The notes under the pieces are model-generated. The model was not told the origin of the DNA. It ran no database searches and worked only from the letters and a program-made list of their open reading frames with translations. Positions 47,701 through 61,100 of a DNA stretch of 64,000 nucleotides are shown here, piece by piece. Numbering within the stretch: the first letter of the stretch is position 1; each line of letters begins with the position of its first letter. Where the stretch lies: positions 12,030,871 through 12,094,870 of the forward strand of contig NC_092704.1 in assembly GCF_964275005.1 (NCBI RefSeq), in the 5' to 3' direction. The position numbers and the translations under genes were made by a program. The DNA comes from Diadema setosum. Its lineage: Eukaryota > Echinodermata > Echinoidea > Diadematoida > Diadematidae.

Positions 47701-49783
47701 ACTTGAAACATTTGAATTTTTTGTAAGTTATGGAAACATTTCATATCAAAAAGTTCCCTATAAACGTACCTGTTGGAGTAGTCCCAGCAGTTGTTGGTGC
47801 TGGCGAACCAGTGCCTGTGTACAACAATCATTTCATAGAAAGATGCGTCATTACTGTTAATCTGAATATCAGTTATGTCATATGAAAGTAACACTTGGAC
47901 GAAGTTTGTGAATTTTCTCTTGTCATGCAATTGATCTTTATCTCTATTTCAATATCTTAATCTTAAGAAAAATAAACCATAAATCGTCGATAGGAAAATA
48001 TGCCACTGGCAGCAATTGTTATAAAAAGTCCATGTATTTCCAGTGCAGTCCTTTAATTTTCCAGGGCGTTGTAAGAAATTTCCAAATGATATTTCCTTAT
48101 AGATGGTTCAGGAGTCATATGGATTTGTTCTTTTCGAATGATTAGTAGGTACATCCTACTTGAAACATTTTAGTATTTTAGTAAGTTGTGGAAAGATTTC
48201 GTGTCAAAAGGTTCACTATCAACGTACCTGTTGGAATAGTCCCAGCAGTTGTTGGTGCTGGTGAACCAGTGCCTGTGCAAAACAATTATTTTATAGAAAA
48301 ATGCGTCATTAATGTTAATCTAAATATCAGTTATGTCACGTGAAAGTAACACTTGGACGAAGGTCGTTGTAAGAAATACCGAAATGATATTTCCTTATAA
48401 ATGCTTCAGGAGTCACATGGATTTGTTCTTTTTGAATGATTAGTAGGTACATCCTACTTGAAACATTTGAATTTTTTGTAAGTTATGGAAACATTTCATA
48501 TCAAAAAGTTCCCTATAAACGTACCTGTTGGAGTAGTCCCAGAAGTTGTTGGTGCTGGCGAACCAGTGCCTGTGTACAACAATCATTTCATAGAAAGATG
48601 CGTCATTACTGTTAATCTGAATATAAGTTATGTCATATGAAAGTAACACTTGGACGAAGTTTGTTAATTTTCTCTTGTCATGCAATTAATCTTTATCTCT
48701 ATTTCAATATCTTAATCTTAAGAAAAATCAACCATAAATCGTTGATTGGAAAATATGCCATTGGCAGCAATTGCTATAAAAAAGTCCATGTATTTCCAGT
48801 GAAGTGCTTTAATTCTCCAGTTCGTTGTAAGAAATTTCAAAATGATATTTACTTATAGATGGTTCAGGAGTCATATGGATTTGTTCTTTTCGAATGATTA
48901 GTAGGTACATCCTACTTGAAACAATTTAGTATTTTAGTAAGTTGTGGAAAGATTTCATATCAAAAGGTTCACTATCAACGTACCTGTTGGAATAGTCCCA
49001 GCAGTTGTTGGTGCTGGTGAACCAGTGCCTGAGTACAACAATTATTTCATAGAAAAAAAGCGTCATTAATGTTAATCAAAATATCAGTTATGTTATGTGA
49101 AAGTAACACTTGGACGAAGGTCGTTATAAGAAATACCGAAATGATATTTCCTTATAAATACTTCAGGAGTAACATTGATTTGTTCTTTTTGAATGATTAG
49201 TAGGTACATCCTCCTTGAAATATTTGATTTTTTTGTAAGTTATGAAAACATTTCATATCAAAAAGTTCCCTATAAACGTAGCTGTTGGAGTAGTCCAGCA
49301 GTTGTTGGTGCTGGCGAACCAGTGCCTGTGTACAACAATCATTTCATAGAAAGATGCGTCATTACTGTTAATCTGAATATAAGTTATGTCATATGTAAGC
49401 AACACTTGGATGAAGTTTGTGAATTTTCTCTTGTCATGCAATTAATCTTTATCTCTATTTCAATATCTTAATTTTAAGAAAAATAAACCATAAATCGTTG
49501 ATAGGAAAATATGCCACTGGCAGCAATTGCTATAAAATAATCCATGTATTTCCAGTGCAGTCCTTTAATTCTCCAGGTCGTAGGAAGAAATTCCCGTATG
49601 ATATTTCCTTATAGATGGTTCAGAAGTCATATGGATTTGTTCTTTTCGAATGATTAGTAGGTACATCCTACTTGAAACATTTAGTATTTTAGTAAGTTGT
49701 AGAAAGATTTCATATCAAAAGGTTCACTATCAACGTACCTGTTGGAATAGTCTCAGCAGTTGTTGGTGCTGGTGAACCAGTGC
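44794..49783 (-). repeat. PTS array, higher-order repeat 1, copy b (4990 bp, 13 exon units)
   Basis: Exons: 45046-45090, 45504-45548, 45801-45845, 46259-46303, 46718-46762, 47473-47517, 47770-47814, 48228-48272, 48525-48569, 48984-49028, 49739-49783, plus broken units 47016-47059 and 49282-49325. Compared with copy a I noted only scattered single-base differences (for example near 41531/46521 and 43214/48204). The copy junction lies in or just after the exon at 44749-44793, whose left flank is of one family and right flank of another. Confidence 0.85.
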
Positions 49784-50035
49784 CTGTGTACAACAATCAT
49801 TTTATTGAAGAATGCGTCATTAATGTTAATCTAAATATCAGTTATGTCATGTGAAAGTAACACTTGGACGAAGGGCGTTGTAAGAAATACCGAAATGATA
49901 TTTCCTTATAAATGCTTCAGGAGTCACAGGGATTTGTTCTTTTTGAATGATTAGTAGGTACATCCTACTTGAAACATTTGAATTTTTTGTAAGTTATGGA
50001 AACATTTCATATCAAAAAGTTCCCTATAAACGTAC

Positions 50036-53000
50036 CTGTTGGAGTAGTCCCAGCAGTTGTTGGTGCTGGCGAACCAGTGCCTGTGTACAACAATCATTTC
50101 ATAGAAAGATGCGTCATTACTGTTAATCTGGATATCAGTTATGTCATATGAAAGTAACACTTGGACGAAGTTTGTTAATTTTCTCTTGTCATGCAATTAA
50201 TCTTCATCTCTATTTCAATATCTTAATCTTAAGAAAAGTAAACCATAAATCGTTGATAGCAAAATATGCCACTGGCAGCAATTGCTATAAAATAGTCCAT
50301 GTATTTCCAGTGCAGTCCTTTCATTCTCCAGGTCGTTGTAAGAAATTCCCAAATGATATTTCCTTATAGATGGTTCAGGAGTCATATGGATTTGATCTTT
50401 CAGAAAGATTAGTAGGTACATCCTACTTGAAACATTTAGTATTTTAGTAAGTTGTGGAAACATTTCGTATCAAAAGGTTCACTATCAACGTACCTGTTGG
50501 AATAGTCCCAGCAGTTGTTGGTGCTGGTGAACCAGAGCCTGTGTACAACAATCATTTTATAGAAAAATGCGTCATTAATGTTAATCTAAATATCAGTTAT
50601 GTCATGTGAAAGTAACACTTGGACGAAGGTCGTTGTAAGAAATACCGAAATGATATTTCCTTATAAATGCTTCAGGAGTCACAGGGATTTGTTCTTTTTG
50701 AATGATTAGTAGGTACATCCTACTTGAAACATTTGAATTTTTTTGTAAGTTATGGAAACATTTCATATCAAAAAGTTCCCTATAAACGTACCTGTTGGAG
50801 TAGTCCCAGCAGTTGTTGGTGCTGGCGAACCAGTGCCTGTGTACAACAATCATTTCATAGAAAGATGCGTCATTACTGTTAATCTGAATATCAGTTATGT
50901 CATATGAAAGTAACACTTGGACGAAGTTTGTGAATTTTCTCTTGTCATGCAATTAATCTTCATCTCTATTTCAATATCTTAATCTTAAGAAAAATAAACC
51001 ATAAATCGTTGATAGGAAAATATGCCACTGGCAGCAATTGCTATAAAAAAGTCCATGTATTTCCAGTGCAGTCCTTTAATTCTCCAGGGCGTTGTAAGAA
51101 ATTCCCAAATAATATTTCCTTATAGATGGTTCAGGAGTCATATGGATTTGTTCTTTTCGAATGATTAGTAGGTACATCCTACTTGAAACATTTTAGTATT
51201 TTAGTAAGTTGTGGAAAGATTTCGTGTCAAAAGGTTCACTATCAACGTACCTGTTGGAATAGTCCCAGCAGTTGTTGGTGCTGGTGAACCAGTCCCTGTG
51301 CAAAACAATTATTTTATAGAAAAATGCGTCATTAATGTTAATCTAAATATCAGTTATGTCATGTGAAAGTAACACTTGGACGAAGGTCGTTGTAAGAAAT
51401 ACCGAAATGATATTTCCTTATAAATGCTTCAGGAGTCACATGGATTTGTTCTTTTTGAATGATTAGTAGGTACATCCTACTTGAAACATTTGAATTTTTT
51501 GTAAGTTATGGAAACATTTCATATCAAAAAGTTCCCTATAAACGTACCTGTTGGAGTAGTCCCAGCAGTTGTTGGTGCTGGCGAACCAGTGCCTGTGTAC
51601 AACAATCATTTCATAGAAAGATGCGTCATTACTGTTAATCTGAATATAAGTTATGTCATATGAAAGTAACACTTGGACGAAGTTTGTGAATTTTCTCTTG
51701 TCATGCAATTAATCTTTATCTCTATTTCAATATCTTAATCTTAAGAAAAATCAACCATAAATCGTTGATAGGAAAATATGCCATTGGCAGCAATTGCTAT
51801 AAAAAAGTCCCTGTATTTCCAGTGAAGTGCTTTAATTCTCCAGTTCGTTGTAAGAAATTTCAAAATGATATTTACTTATAGATGGTTCAGGAGTCATATG
51901 GATTTGTTCTTTTCGAATGATTAGTAGGTACATCCTACTTGAAACATTTTAGTATTTTAGTAAGTTGTAGAAAGATTTCATATCAAAAGGTTCACTATCA
52001 ACGTACCTGTTGGAATAGTCCCAGCAGTTGTTGGTGCTGGTGAACCAGTGCCTGAGTACAACAATTATTTCATAGAAAAAAGCGTCATTAATGTTAATCA
52101 AAATATCAGTTATGTTATGTGAAAGTAACACTTGGACGAAGGTCGTTGTAAGAAATACCGAAATGATATTTCCTTATAAATGCTTCAGGAGTCACATTGA
52201 TTTGTTCTTTTTGAATGATTAGTAGGTACATCCTCCTTGAAATATTTGATTTTTTTGTAAGTTATGGAAACATTTCATATCAAAAAGTTCCCTATAAACG
52301 TACCTGTTGGAGTAGTCCCAGCAGTTGTTGGTGCTGGCGAACCAGTGCCTGTGTACAAAAATCATTTCATAGAAAGATGCGTCATTACTGTTAATCTGGA
52401 TATCAGTTATGTCATGTGAAAGTAACACTTGGACGAAGTTTGTTAATTTTCTCTTGTCATGCAATTAATCTTTATCTCTATTTCAACATCTTAATCTTAA
52501 GAAAAGTAAACCATAAATCGTTGATAGGAAAATATGCCACTGGCAGCAATTGCTATAAAATAGTCCATGTATTTCCAGTGCAGTCCTTTCATTCTCCAGG
52601 TCGTTGTAAGAAATTCCCAAATCATATTTCCTTATATATGGTTCAGGAGTCATATGGATTTGTTCTTTCAGAAAGATTAGTAGGTACATCCTACTTGAAA
52701 CATTTAGTATTTTAGTTATTTGTGGAAACATTTCGTATCAAAAGGTTCACTATCAACGTACCTGTTGGAATAGTCCAAGCAGTTGTTGGTGCTGGTGAAC
52801 CAGTGCCTGTGTACAACAATCATTTCATAGAAAAATGTGTCATTAATGTTAATCTAAATATCAGTTATGTCATATGAAAGTAACACTTTGGACGAAGGTC
52901 GTTGTAAGAAATACCGAAATGATATTTCCTTATAAATGCTTCAAGAGTCACATGGATTTGTTCTTTTTGAATGATTAGTAGGTACATCCTCCTTGAAACA

Positions 53001-53401
53001 TTTGAATTTTTTGTAAGTTATGGAAATATTTCATATCAAAAAGTTCCCTATAAACGTACCTGTTGGAGTAGTCCCAGCAGTTGTTGGTGCTGGTGAGCCA
53101 GTACCTGTGTACAACAATCATTTTATAGAAAAATGTGTCATTAATAATAATCTAAATATCAGTTATGTCATGTGAAAGTAACACTTGGACGAAGGTCGTT
53201 GTAAGAAATACCGAAATGATATTTCCTTATAAATGCTTCAGGAGTCACATGGATTTGTTCTTTTTGAATGATTATTAGGTACATCCTACTTGAAACATTT
53301 GAATTTTTTGTAAGTTATGGAAACATTTCATATCAAAAAGTTCCCTACAAACGTACTTGTTGGAGTAGTCCCAGCAGTTGTTGGTGCTGGCGAGCCAGTG
53401 C
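50036..53401 (-). CDS. PTS mini-exon array, block between the two higher-order repeats (10 exons)
   Basis: Exons: 50036-50080, 50494-50538, 50792-50836, 51251-51295, 51548-51592, 52007-52051, 52304-52348, 52762-52806, 53060-53104, 53357-53401. All are 45 bases with GT donors and AG acceptors. Variants: 52762 has Trp for Gly; 53357 has a weaker donor context (CAA before GTACGT); 53060 has a T-type exon with an I-type right flank, a recombinant. The regular alternation of short and long introns is broken once, at 53060 to 53357 (two short introns in a row). Confidence 0.8.
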
Positions 53402-53519
53402 CTGTGTACAACAATCATTTCATAGAAAGATGCTTCATTACTGCTAATCTGGATATCAGTTATGTCATATGAAAGTAACACTTGGACGAAGTTTGTTAAT
53501 TTTCTGTTGTCATGCAAAT

Positions 53520-56500
53520 TAATCTTTATCTCTATTTCAATATCTTAATCTTAAGAAAAATAAACCATAAATCCTTGATAGCAAAATATGCCACTGACAG
53601 CAATTGCTATAAAATAGTCCATGTATTTCCAGTGCAGTCCTTTCATTCTCCAGGTCGTTGTAAGAAATTCCCAAATGGAATTTCCTTATAGATGGTTTAT
53701 TAGTCATATGGATTTGTTCTTTTCGAATGATTAGTATGTACATCCTACTTGAAACATTTAGTATTTTAGTAAGTTGTGGAAACATTTCATATCAAAAGGT
53801 TCACTATCAACGTACCTGTTGGAATAGTCCCAGCAGTTGTTGGTGCTGGTGAACCAGTGCCTGAGTACAACAATCATTTCATAGAAAGATGCGTCATTAA
53901 TGTTTATCTAAATATCAGTTATGTCATGTGAAAGTAATACTTGGACGAAGGTCGTTGTAAGAAATACCGAAATGATATTTCCTTATAAATGCTTCAGGAG
54001 TCACATGGATTTGTTCTTTTTGAATGATTAGTAGATACATTCTACTTGAAACATTTGAATTTTTTGTAAGTTATGGAAACATTTCATATCAAAAAGTTCC
54101 CTATAAACGTACCAGTTGGAGTAGTCCCAGCAGTTGTTGGTGCTGGCGAACCAGTGCCTGTGTACAACAATCATTTGATAGAAAGATGCGTCATTACTGG
54201 TAATCTTAATATCAGTTATGTCATATGAAAGTTACACTTGGACGAAGTTTGTTAATTTTCTCTTGTCATGCAAATTAATCTTTATCTCTATTTCAATATC
54301 TTAATCTTAAGAAAAATAAACCATAAATCGTTGATAGGAAAATATGACACTGGCAGCAATTGCTATAAAAAAGTCCATGTATTTCCAGTGCAGTCCTTTA
54401 ATTCTCCAGGGCGTTGTAAGAAATTCCCAAATGATATTTCCTTATAGATGGTTCAGGAGTCATATGGATTTGTTCTTTTCGAATGATTAGTAGGTACATC
54501 CTACTTGAGACATTTTAGTACTTTAGTAAGTTGTGGAAAGATTTCATATCAAAAGGTTCACTATCAACGTACCTGTTGGAATAGTCCCAGCAGTTGTTGG
54601 TGCTGGCGAACCAGTGCCTGAGTACAACAATTATTTCATAGAAAAAAGCGTCATTAATGTTAATCAAAATATCAGTTATGTTATGTGAAAGTAACACTTG
54701 GACGAAGGTCGTTGTAAGAAATACCGAAATGATATTTCCTTATAAATGCTTCAGGAGTCACATTGATTTGTTCTTTTTGAATGATTAGTAGGTACATCCT
54801 CTTGTAAGTTATGGAAACATTTCATATCAAAAAGTTCCTTATAAACGTAGCTGTTGGAGTAGTCCAGCAGTTGTTGGTGCTGGCGAACCAGTGCCTGTGT
54901 ACAACAATCATTTCATAGAAAGAGGCATCATTACTGTTAATCTGAATATAAGTTATGTCATATGTAAGTAACACTTGGACGAAATTTGTTAATTTTCTCT
55001 TGTCATGCAAATTAATCTTTATCTCTATTTCAATATCTTAATCTTAAGAAAAATAAGCCATACATCCTTGATAGCAAAATATGCCATTGGCAGCAATTGC
55101 TATAAAATAATCCATGTATTTCAAGTGCAGTCCTTTAATTCTCCAGGTCGTAGGAAGAAATTCCCAAATGATATTTCCTTATAGTTGGTTCAGGAGTCAT
55201 ATGGATTTGTTCTTTTCGAATGATTAGTAGGTACATCCTCCTTGAAATATTTGAATTTTTTGTAAGTTATAGAAACATTTCATATCAAAAAGTTCCCTAC
55301 AAACGTACCTGTTGGAGTAGTCCCAGCAGTTGTTGGTGCTGGCGAACCAGTGCCTGTGTACAACAATCATTTCATAGAAAGATGCGTCATTACTGTTAAT
55401 CTGAATATCAGTTATATCATATGAAAGTAGCACTTGGAAGAAGTTTGTTAATTTTCTCTTGTCATGCAAATTAATCTTTATCTCTATTTCAATATCTTAA
55501 TCTTAAGAAAAATAAACCATAAATCCTTCATAGCAAAATATGCCATTGGCAGCAATTGCTATAAAATAATCCATGTATTTCCAGTGCAGTCCTTTAATTC
55601 TCCAGGTCGTTGGAAGAAATTCCCAAATGATATTTCCTTATAGATGGTTCAGGAGTCATATGGATTTGTTCTTTTCGAATGATTAGTAGGTACATCCTAC
55701 TTGAAACATTTAGTATTTTAGTAAGTTGTAGAAAGATTTCATATCAAAAGGTTCACTATCAACGTACCTGTTGGAATAGTCCCAGCAGTTGTTGGTGCTG
55801 GTGAAGCAGTGCCTGTGTACAACAATCATTTTATTGAAAAATGCGTCATTAATGTTAATCTAAATAACAGTTATGTCATGTGAAAGTAACACTTGGACGA
55901 AGGGCGTTGTAAGAAATACCGAAATGATATTTCCTTTAAATGCTTCAAGAGTCACAGGGATTTGTTCTTTTTGAATGATTAGTAGGTACATCCTACTTGA
56001 AACATTTGAATTTTTTGTAAGTTATGGAAACATTTCACATCAAAGAGTTCCCTATAAACGTACCTGTTGGAGTAGTCCCAGCAGTTGTTGGTGCTGGCGA
56101 ACCAGTTCCTGTGTACAACAATCATTTCATAGAAAGATGCGTCATTACTGTTAATCTGAATATAAGTTATGTCATATGTAAGCAACACTTGGACGAAGTT
56201 TGTGAATTTTCTCTTGTCATGCAATTAATCTTTATCTCTATTTCAATATCTTAATCTTAAGAAAAATAAACCATAAATCGTTGATGGGAAAATATGCCAC
56301 TGGCAGCAATTGCTTTAAAAAAGTCCATGTATTTCATGTGTAGTCCTTTAATTCTCCAGGGCGTTGTAAGAAATTCCCAAATGATATTTCCTTATAGATG
56401 GTTCAGGAGTCATATGGATTTGTTCTTTTCGAATGATTAGTAGGTACATCCTACTTGAAACATTTTAGTATTTTAGTAAGTTGTGGAGAGATTTCATATC

Positions 56501-58197
56501 AAAAGGTTCACTATCAACGTACCTGTTGGAATAGTCCCGGCAGTTGTTGGTGCTGGCGAACCAGTTCCTGTGTACAACAATCATTTCATAGAAAGATGCG
56601 TCATTACTGTTAATCTGAATATAAGTTATGTCATATGAAAGTAACACTTGGACGAAGTTTGTTAATTTTCTCTTGTCATGCAATTAATCTTTATCTCTAT
56701 TTCAATATCTTAATCTTAAGAAAAATAAACCATAAATCGTTGATGGGAAAATATGCCACTGGCAGCAATTGCTTTAAAAAAGTCCATGTATTTCACGTGT
56801 AGTCCTTTAATTCTCCAGGGCGTTGTAAGAAATTCCCAAATGATATTTCCTTATAAATGCTCCAGGAGTCACATGGATTTGTTCTTTTTGAATGATTAGT
56901 AGGTACATCCTACTTGAAACATTTGAATTTTTTGTAAGTGATGGAAACATTTCATATCAAAAAGTTCCCTATAAACGTACCTGTTGGAATAGTCCCAGCA
57001 GTTGTTGGTGCTGGCGAACCAGTGCCTGTGTACAACAATCATTTCATAGAAAGATGCGTCAGTACTGTTAATCTGAATTTCAGTTATGTCATGTGAAAGT
57101 AACACTTGGACGAAGGTCGTTGTAAGAAATACCGAAATGATATTTCCTTATAAATGCTTCAGGAGTCACATGGATTTGTTCTTTTTGAATGATTAGTAGG
57201 TACATTCTCCTTGAAATATTTGAATTTTTTGTAAGTTATGGAAACATTTCATATCAAAAAGTTCCCTACAAACGTACTTGTTGGAGTAGTCCCAGCAGAT
57301 GTTGGTGCTGGCGAACCAGTGCCTGTGTACAACAATCATTTCATAGAAAGATGCGTCATTACTGTTAATCTGAATATCAGTTATGTCATATGAAAGTAAC
57401 ACTTGGACGAAGTTTGTTAATTTTCTGTTGTCATGCAAATTAATCTTTATCTCTATTTCAATATCTTAATCTTAAGAAAAATAAACCATAAATCCTTGAT
57501 AGCAAAATATGCCACTGAGAGCAATTGCTATAAAATAGTCCATGTATTTCCAGTGCAGTCCTTTCATTCTCCAGGTCGTTGTAAGAAATTCCCAAATGGA
57601 ATTTTATTATAGATGGTTTATTAGTCATATGGATTTGTTCTTTTCGAATGATTAGTATGTACATCCTACTTGAAACATTTAGTATTTTAGTAAGTTGTGG
57701 AAACATTTCATATCAAAAGGTTCACTATCAACGTACCTGTTGGAATAGTCCCAGCAGTTGTTGGTGCTGGTGAACCAGTGCCTGAGTACAACAATCATTT
57801 TATAGAAAAATCCGTCATTAATGTTTATCTAAATATCAGTTATGTCATGTGAAAGTAATACTTGGACGAAGGTCGTTGTAAGAAATACCGAAATGATATT
57901 TCCTTATAAATGCTTCAGGAGTCACATGGATTTGTTCTTTTTGAATGATTAGTAGATACATTGTCCTTGAAACATTTGAATTTTTTGTAAGTTATGGAAA
58001 CATTTCATATCAAAAAGTTCCCTATAAAAGTACCTGTTGGAGTAGTCCCAGCAGTTGTTGGTGCTGGCGAACCAGTGCCTGTGTACAACAATCATTTCAT
58101 AGAAAGATGCGTCATTACTGGTAATCTTAATATCAGTTATGTCATATGAAAGTTGCACTTGGACGAAGTTTGTTAATTTTCTCTTGTCATGCAAATT
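53520..58197 (-). repeat. PTS array, higher-order repeat 2, copy a (about 4678 bp, 12 exon units)
   Basis: Exons: 53816-53860, 54113-54157, 54573-54617, 55309-55353, 55768-55812, 56064-56108, 56523-56567, 56981-57025, 57278-57322, 57737-57781, 58034-58078, plus a broken 44-base unit at 54851-54894. The block repeats rightward with a 4677-4678 base offset up to 56523, then with 4219. The left boundary is approximate (53401-53537). Exon 55768 has Ala for Gly in TGSP; exons 57278 and 54113 have altered last bases before the donor. Confidence 0.78.
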
Positions 58198-61100
58198 AAT
58201 CTTTATCTCTATTTCAATATCTTAATCTTAAGAAAAATAAACCATAAATCCTTGATAGCAAAATATGCCACTGACAGCAATTGCTATAAAATAGTCCATG
58301 TATTTCCAGTGCAGTCCTTTCATTCTCCAGGTCGTTGTAAGAAATTCCCAAATGGAATTTCCTTATAGATGGTTTATTAGTCATATGGATTTGTTCTTTT
58401 CGAATGATTAGTATGTACATCCTACTTGAAACATTTAGTATTTTAGTAAGTTGTGGAAACATTTCATATCAAAAGGTTCACTATCAACGTACCTGTTGGA
58501 ATAGTCCCAGCAGTTGTTGGTGCTGGTGAACCAGTGCCTGAGTACAACAATCATTTTATAGAAAAATCCGTCATTAATGTTTATCTAAATATCAGTTATG
58601 TCATGTGAAAGTAATACTTGGACGAAGGTCGTTGTAAGAAATACCGAAATGATATTTCCTTATAAATGCTTCAGGAGTCACATGGATTTGTTCTTTTTGA
58701 ATGATTAGTAGATACATTGTACTTGAAACATTTGAATTTTTTGTAAGTTATGGAAACATTTCATATCAAAAAGTTCCCTATAAACGTACCTGTTGGAGTA
58801 GTCCCAGCAGTTGTTGGTGCTGGCGAACCAGTGCCTGTGTACAACAATCATTTCATAGAAAGATGCGTCATTACTGGTAATCTTAATATCAGTTATGTCA
58901 TATGAAAGTTACACTTGGACGAAGTTTGTTAATTTTCTCTTGTCATGCAAATTAATCTTTATCTCTATTTCAATATCTTAATCTTAAGAAAAATAAACCA
59001 TAAATCGTTGATAGGAAAATATGCCACTGGCAGCAATTGCTATAAAAAAGTCCATGTATTTCCAGTGCAGTCCTTTAATTCTCCAGGGCGTTGTAAGAAA
59101 TTCCCAAATGATATTTCCTTATAGATGGTTCAGGAGTCATATGGATTTGTTCTTTTCGAATGATTAGTAGGTACATCCTACTTGAAACATTTTAGTACTT
59201 TAGTAAGTTGTGGAAAGATTTCATATCAAAAGGTTCACTATCAACGTACCTGTTGGAATAGTCCCAGCAGTTGTTGGTGCTGGTGAACCAGTGCCTGAGT
59301 AAAACAATTATTTCATAGAAAAAAGCGTCATTAATGTTAATCAAAATATCAGTTATGTTATGTGAAAGTAACACTTGGACGAAGGTCGTTGTAAGAAATA
59401 CCGAAATGATATTTTCCTTATAAATGCTTCAGGAGTCACATTGATTTGTTCTTTTTGAATGATTAGTAGGTACATCCTCTTGTAAGTTATGGAAACATTT
59501 CATATCAAAAAGTTCCTTATAAACGTAGCTGTTGGAGTAGTCCAGCAGTTGTTGGTGCTGGCGAACCAGTGCCTGTGTACAACAATCATTTCATAGAAAG
59601 AGGCATCATTACTGTTAATCTGAATATAAGTTATGTCATATGTAAGTAACACTTGGACGAAATTTGTTAATTTTCTCTTGTCATGCAAATTATTCTTTAT
59701 CTCTATTTCAATATCTTAATCTTAAGAAAAATAAGCCATACATCCTTGATAGCAAAATATGCCATTGGCAGCAATTGCTATAAAATAATCCATGTATTTC
59801 AAGTGCAGTCCTTTGATTCTCCAGGTCGTAGGAAGAAATTCCCAAATGATATTTCCTTATAGTTGGTTCAGGAGTCATATGGATTTGTTCTTTTCGAATG
59901 ATTAGTAGGTACATCCTCCTTGAAATATTTGAATTTTTTGTAAGTTATAGAAACATTTCATATCAAAAAGTTCCCTACAAACACACCTGTTGGAGTAGTC
60001 CCAGCAGTTGTTGGTGCTGGCGAACCAGTGCCTGTGTACAACAATCATTTCATACAAAGATGCGTCATTACTGTTAATCTGAATATCAGTTATATCATAT
60101 GAAAGTAGCACTTGGACGAAGTTTGTTAATTTTCTCTTGTCATGCAAATTAATCTTTATCTCTATTTCAATATCTTAATCTTAAGAAAAATAAACCATAA
60201 ATCCTTGATAGCAAAATATGCCATTGGCAGCAATTGCTATAAAATAATCCATGTATTTCCAGTGCAGTCCTTTAATTCTCCAAGTCGTTGGAAGAAATTC
60301 CCAAATGATATTTCCTTATAGATGGTTCAGGAGTCATATGGATTTGTTCTTTTCGAATGATTAGTAGGTACATCCTACTTGAAACATTTAGTATTTTAGT
60401 AAGTTGTAGAAAGATTTCATATCAAAAGGTTCACTATCAAAGTACCTGTTGGAATAGTCCCAGCAGTTGTTGGTGCTGGTGAACCAGTGCCTGTGTACAA
60501 CAATCATTTTATTGAAAAATGCGTCATTAATGTTAATCTAAATATCAGTTATGTCATGTGAAAGTAACACTTGGACGAAGGGCGTTGTAAGAAATACCGA
60601 AATGATATTTCCTTTAAATGCTTCAGGAGTCACAGGGATTTGTTCTTTTTGAATGATTAGTAGGTACATCCTACTTGAAACATTTGAATTTTTTGTAAGT
60701 TATGGAAACATTTCACATCAAAGAGTTCCCTTTAAACGTACCTGTTGGAGTAGTCCCAGCAGTTGTTGGTGCTGGCGAACCAGTTCCTGTGTACAACAAT
60801 CATTTCATAGAAAGATGCGTCATTACTGTTAATCTGAATATAAGTTATGTCATATGAATGTAACACTTGGACGAAGTTTGTTAATTTTCTCTTGTCATGC
60901 AATTAATCTTTATCTCTATTTCAATATCTTAATCTTAAGAAAAATAAACCATAAATCGTTGATGGGAAAATATGCCACTGGCAGCAATTGCTATAAAAAA
61001 GTCCATGTATTTCATGTGTAGTCCTTTAATTCTCCAGGGCGTTGTAAGAAATTCCCAAATGATATTTCCTTATAGATGGTTCAGGAGTCATATGGATTTG

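Noticed and set aside
41381-56254. Plus-strand ORFs in the array (for example 73 and 92 codons, repeated)
   Set aside because: They lie over introns and the antisense of exons, have no domain, and recur only because the array recurs.
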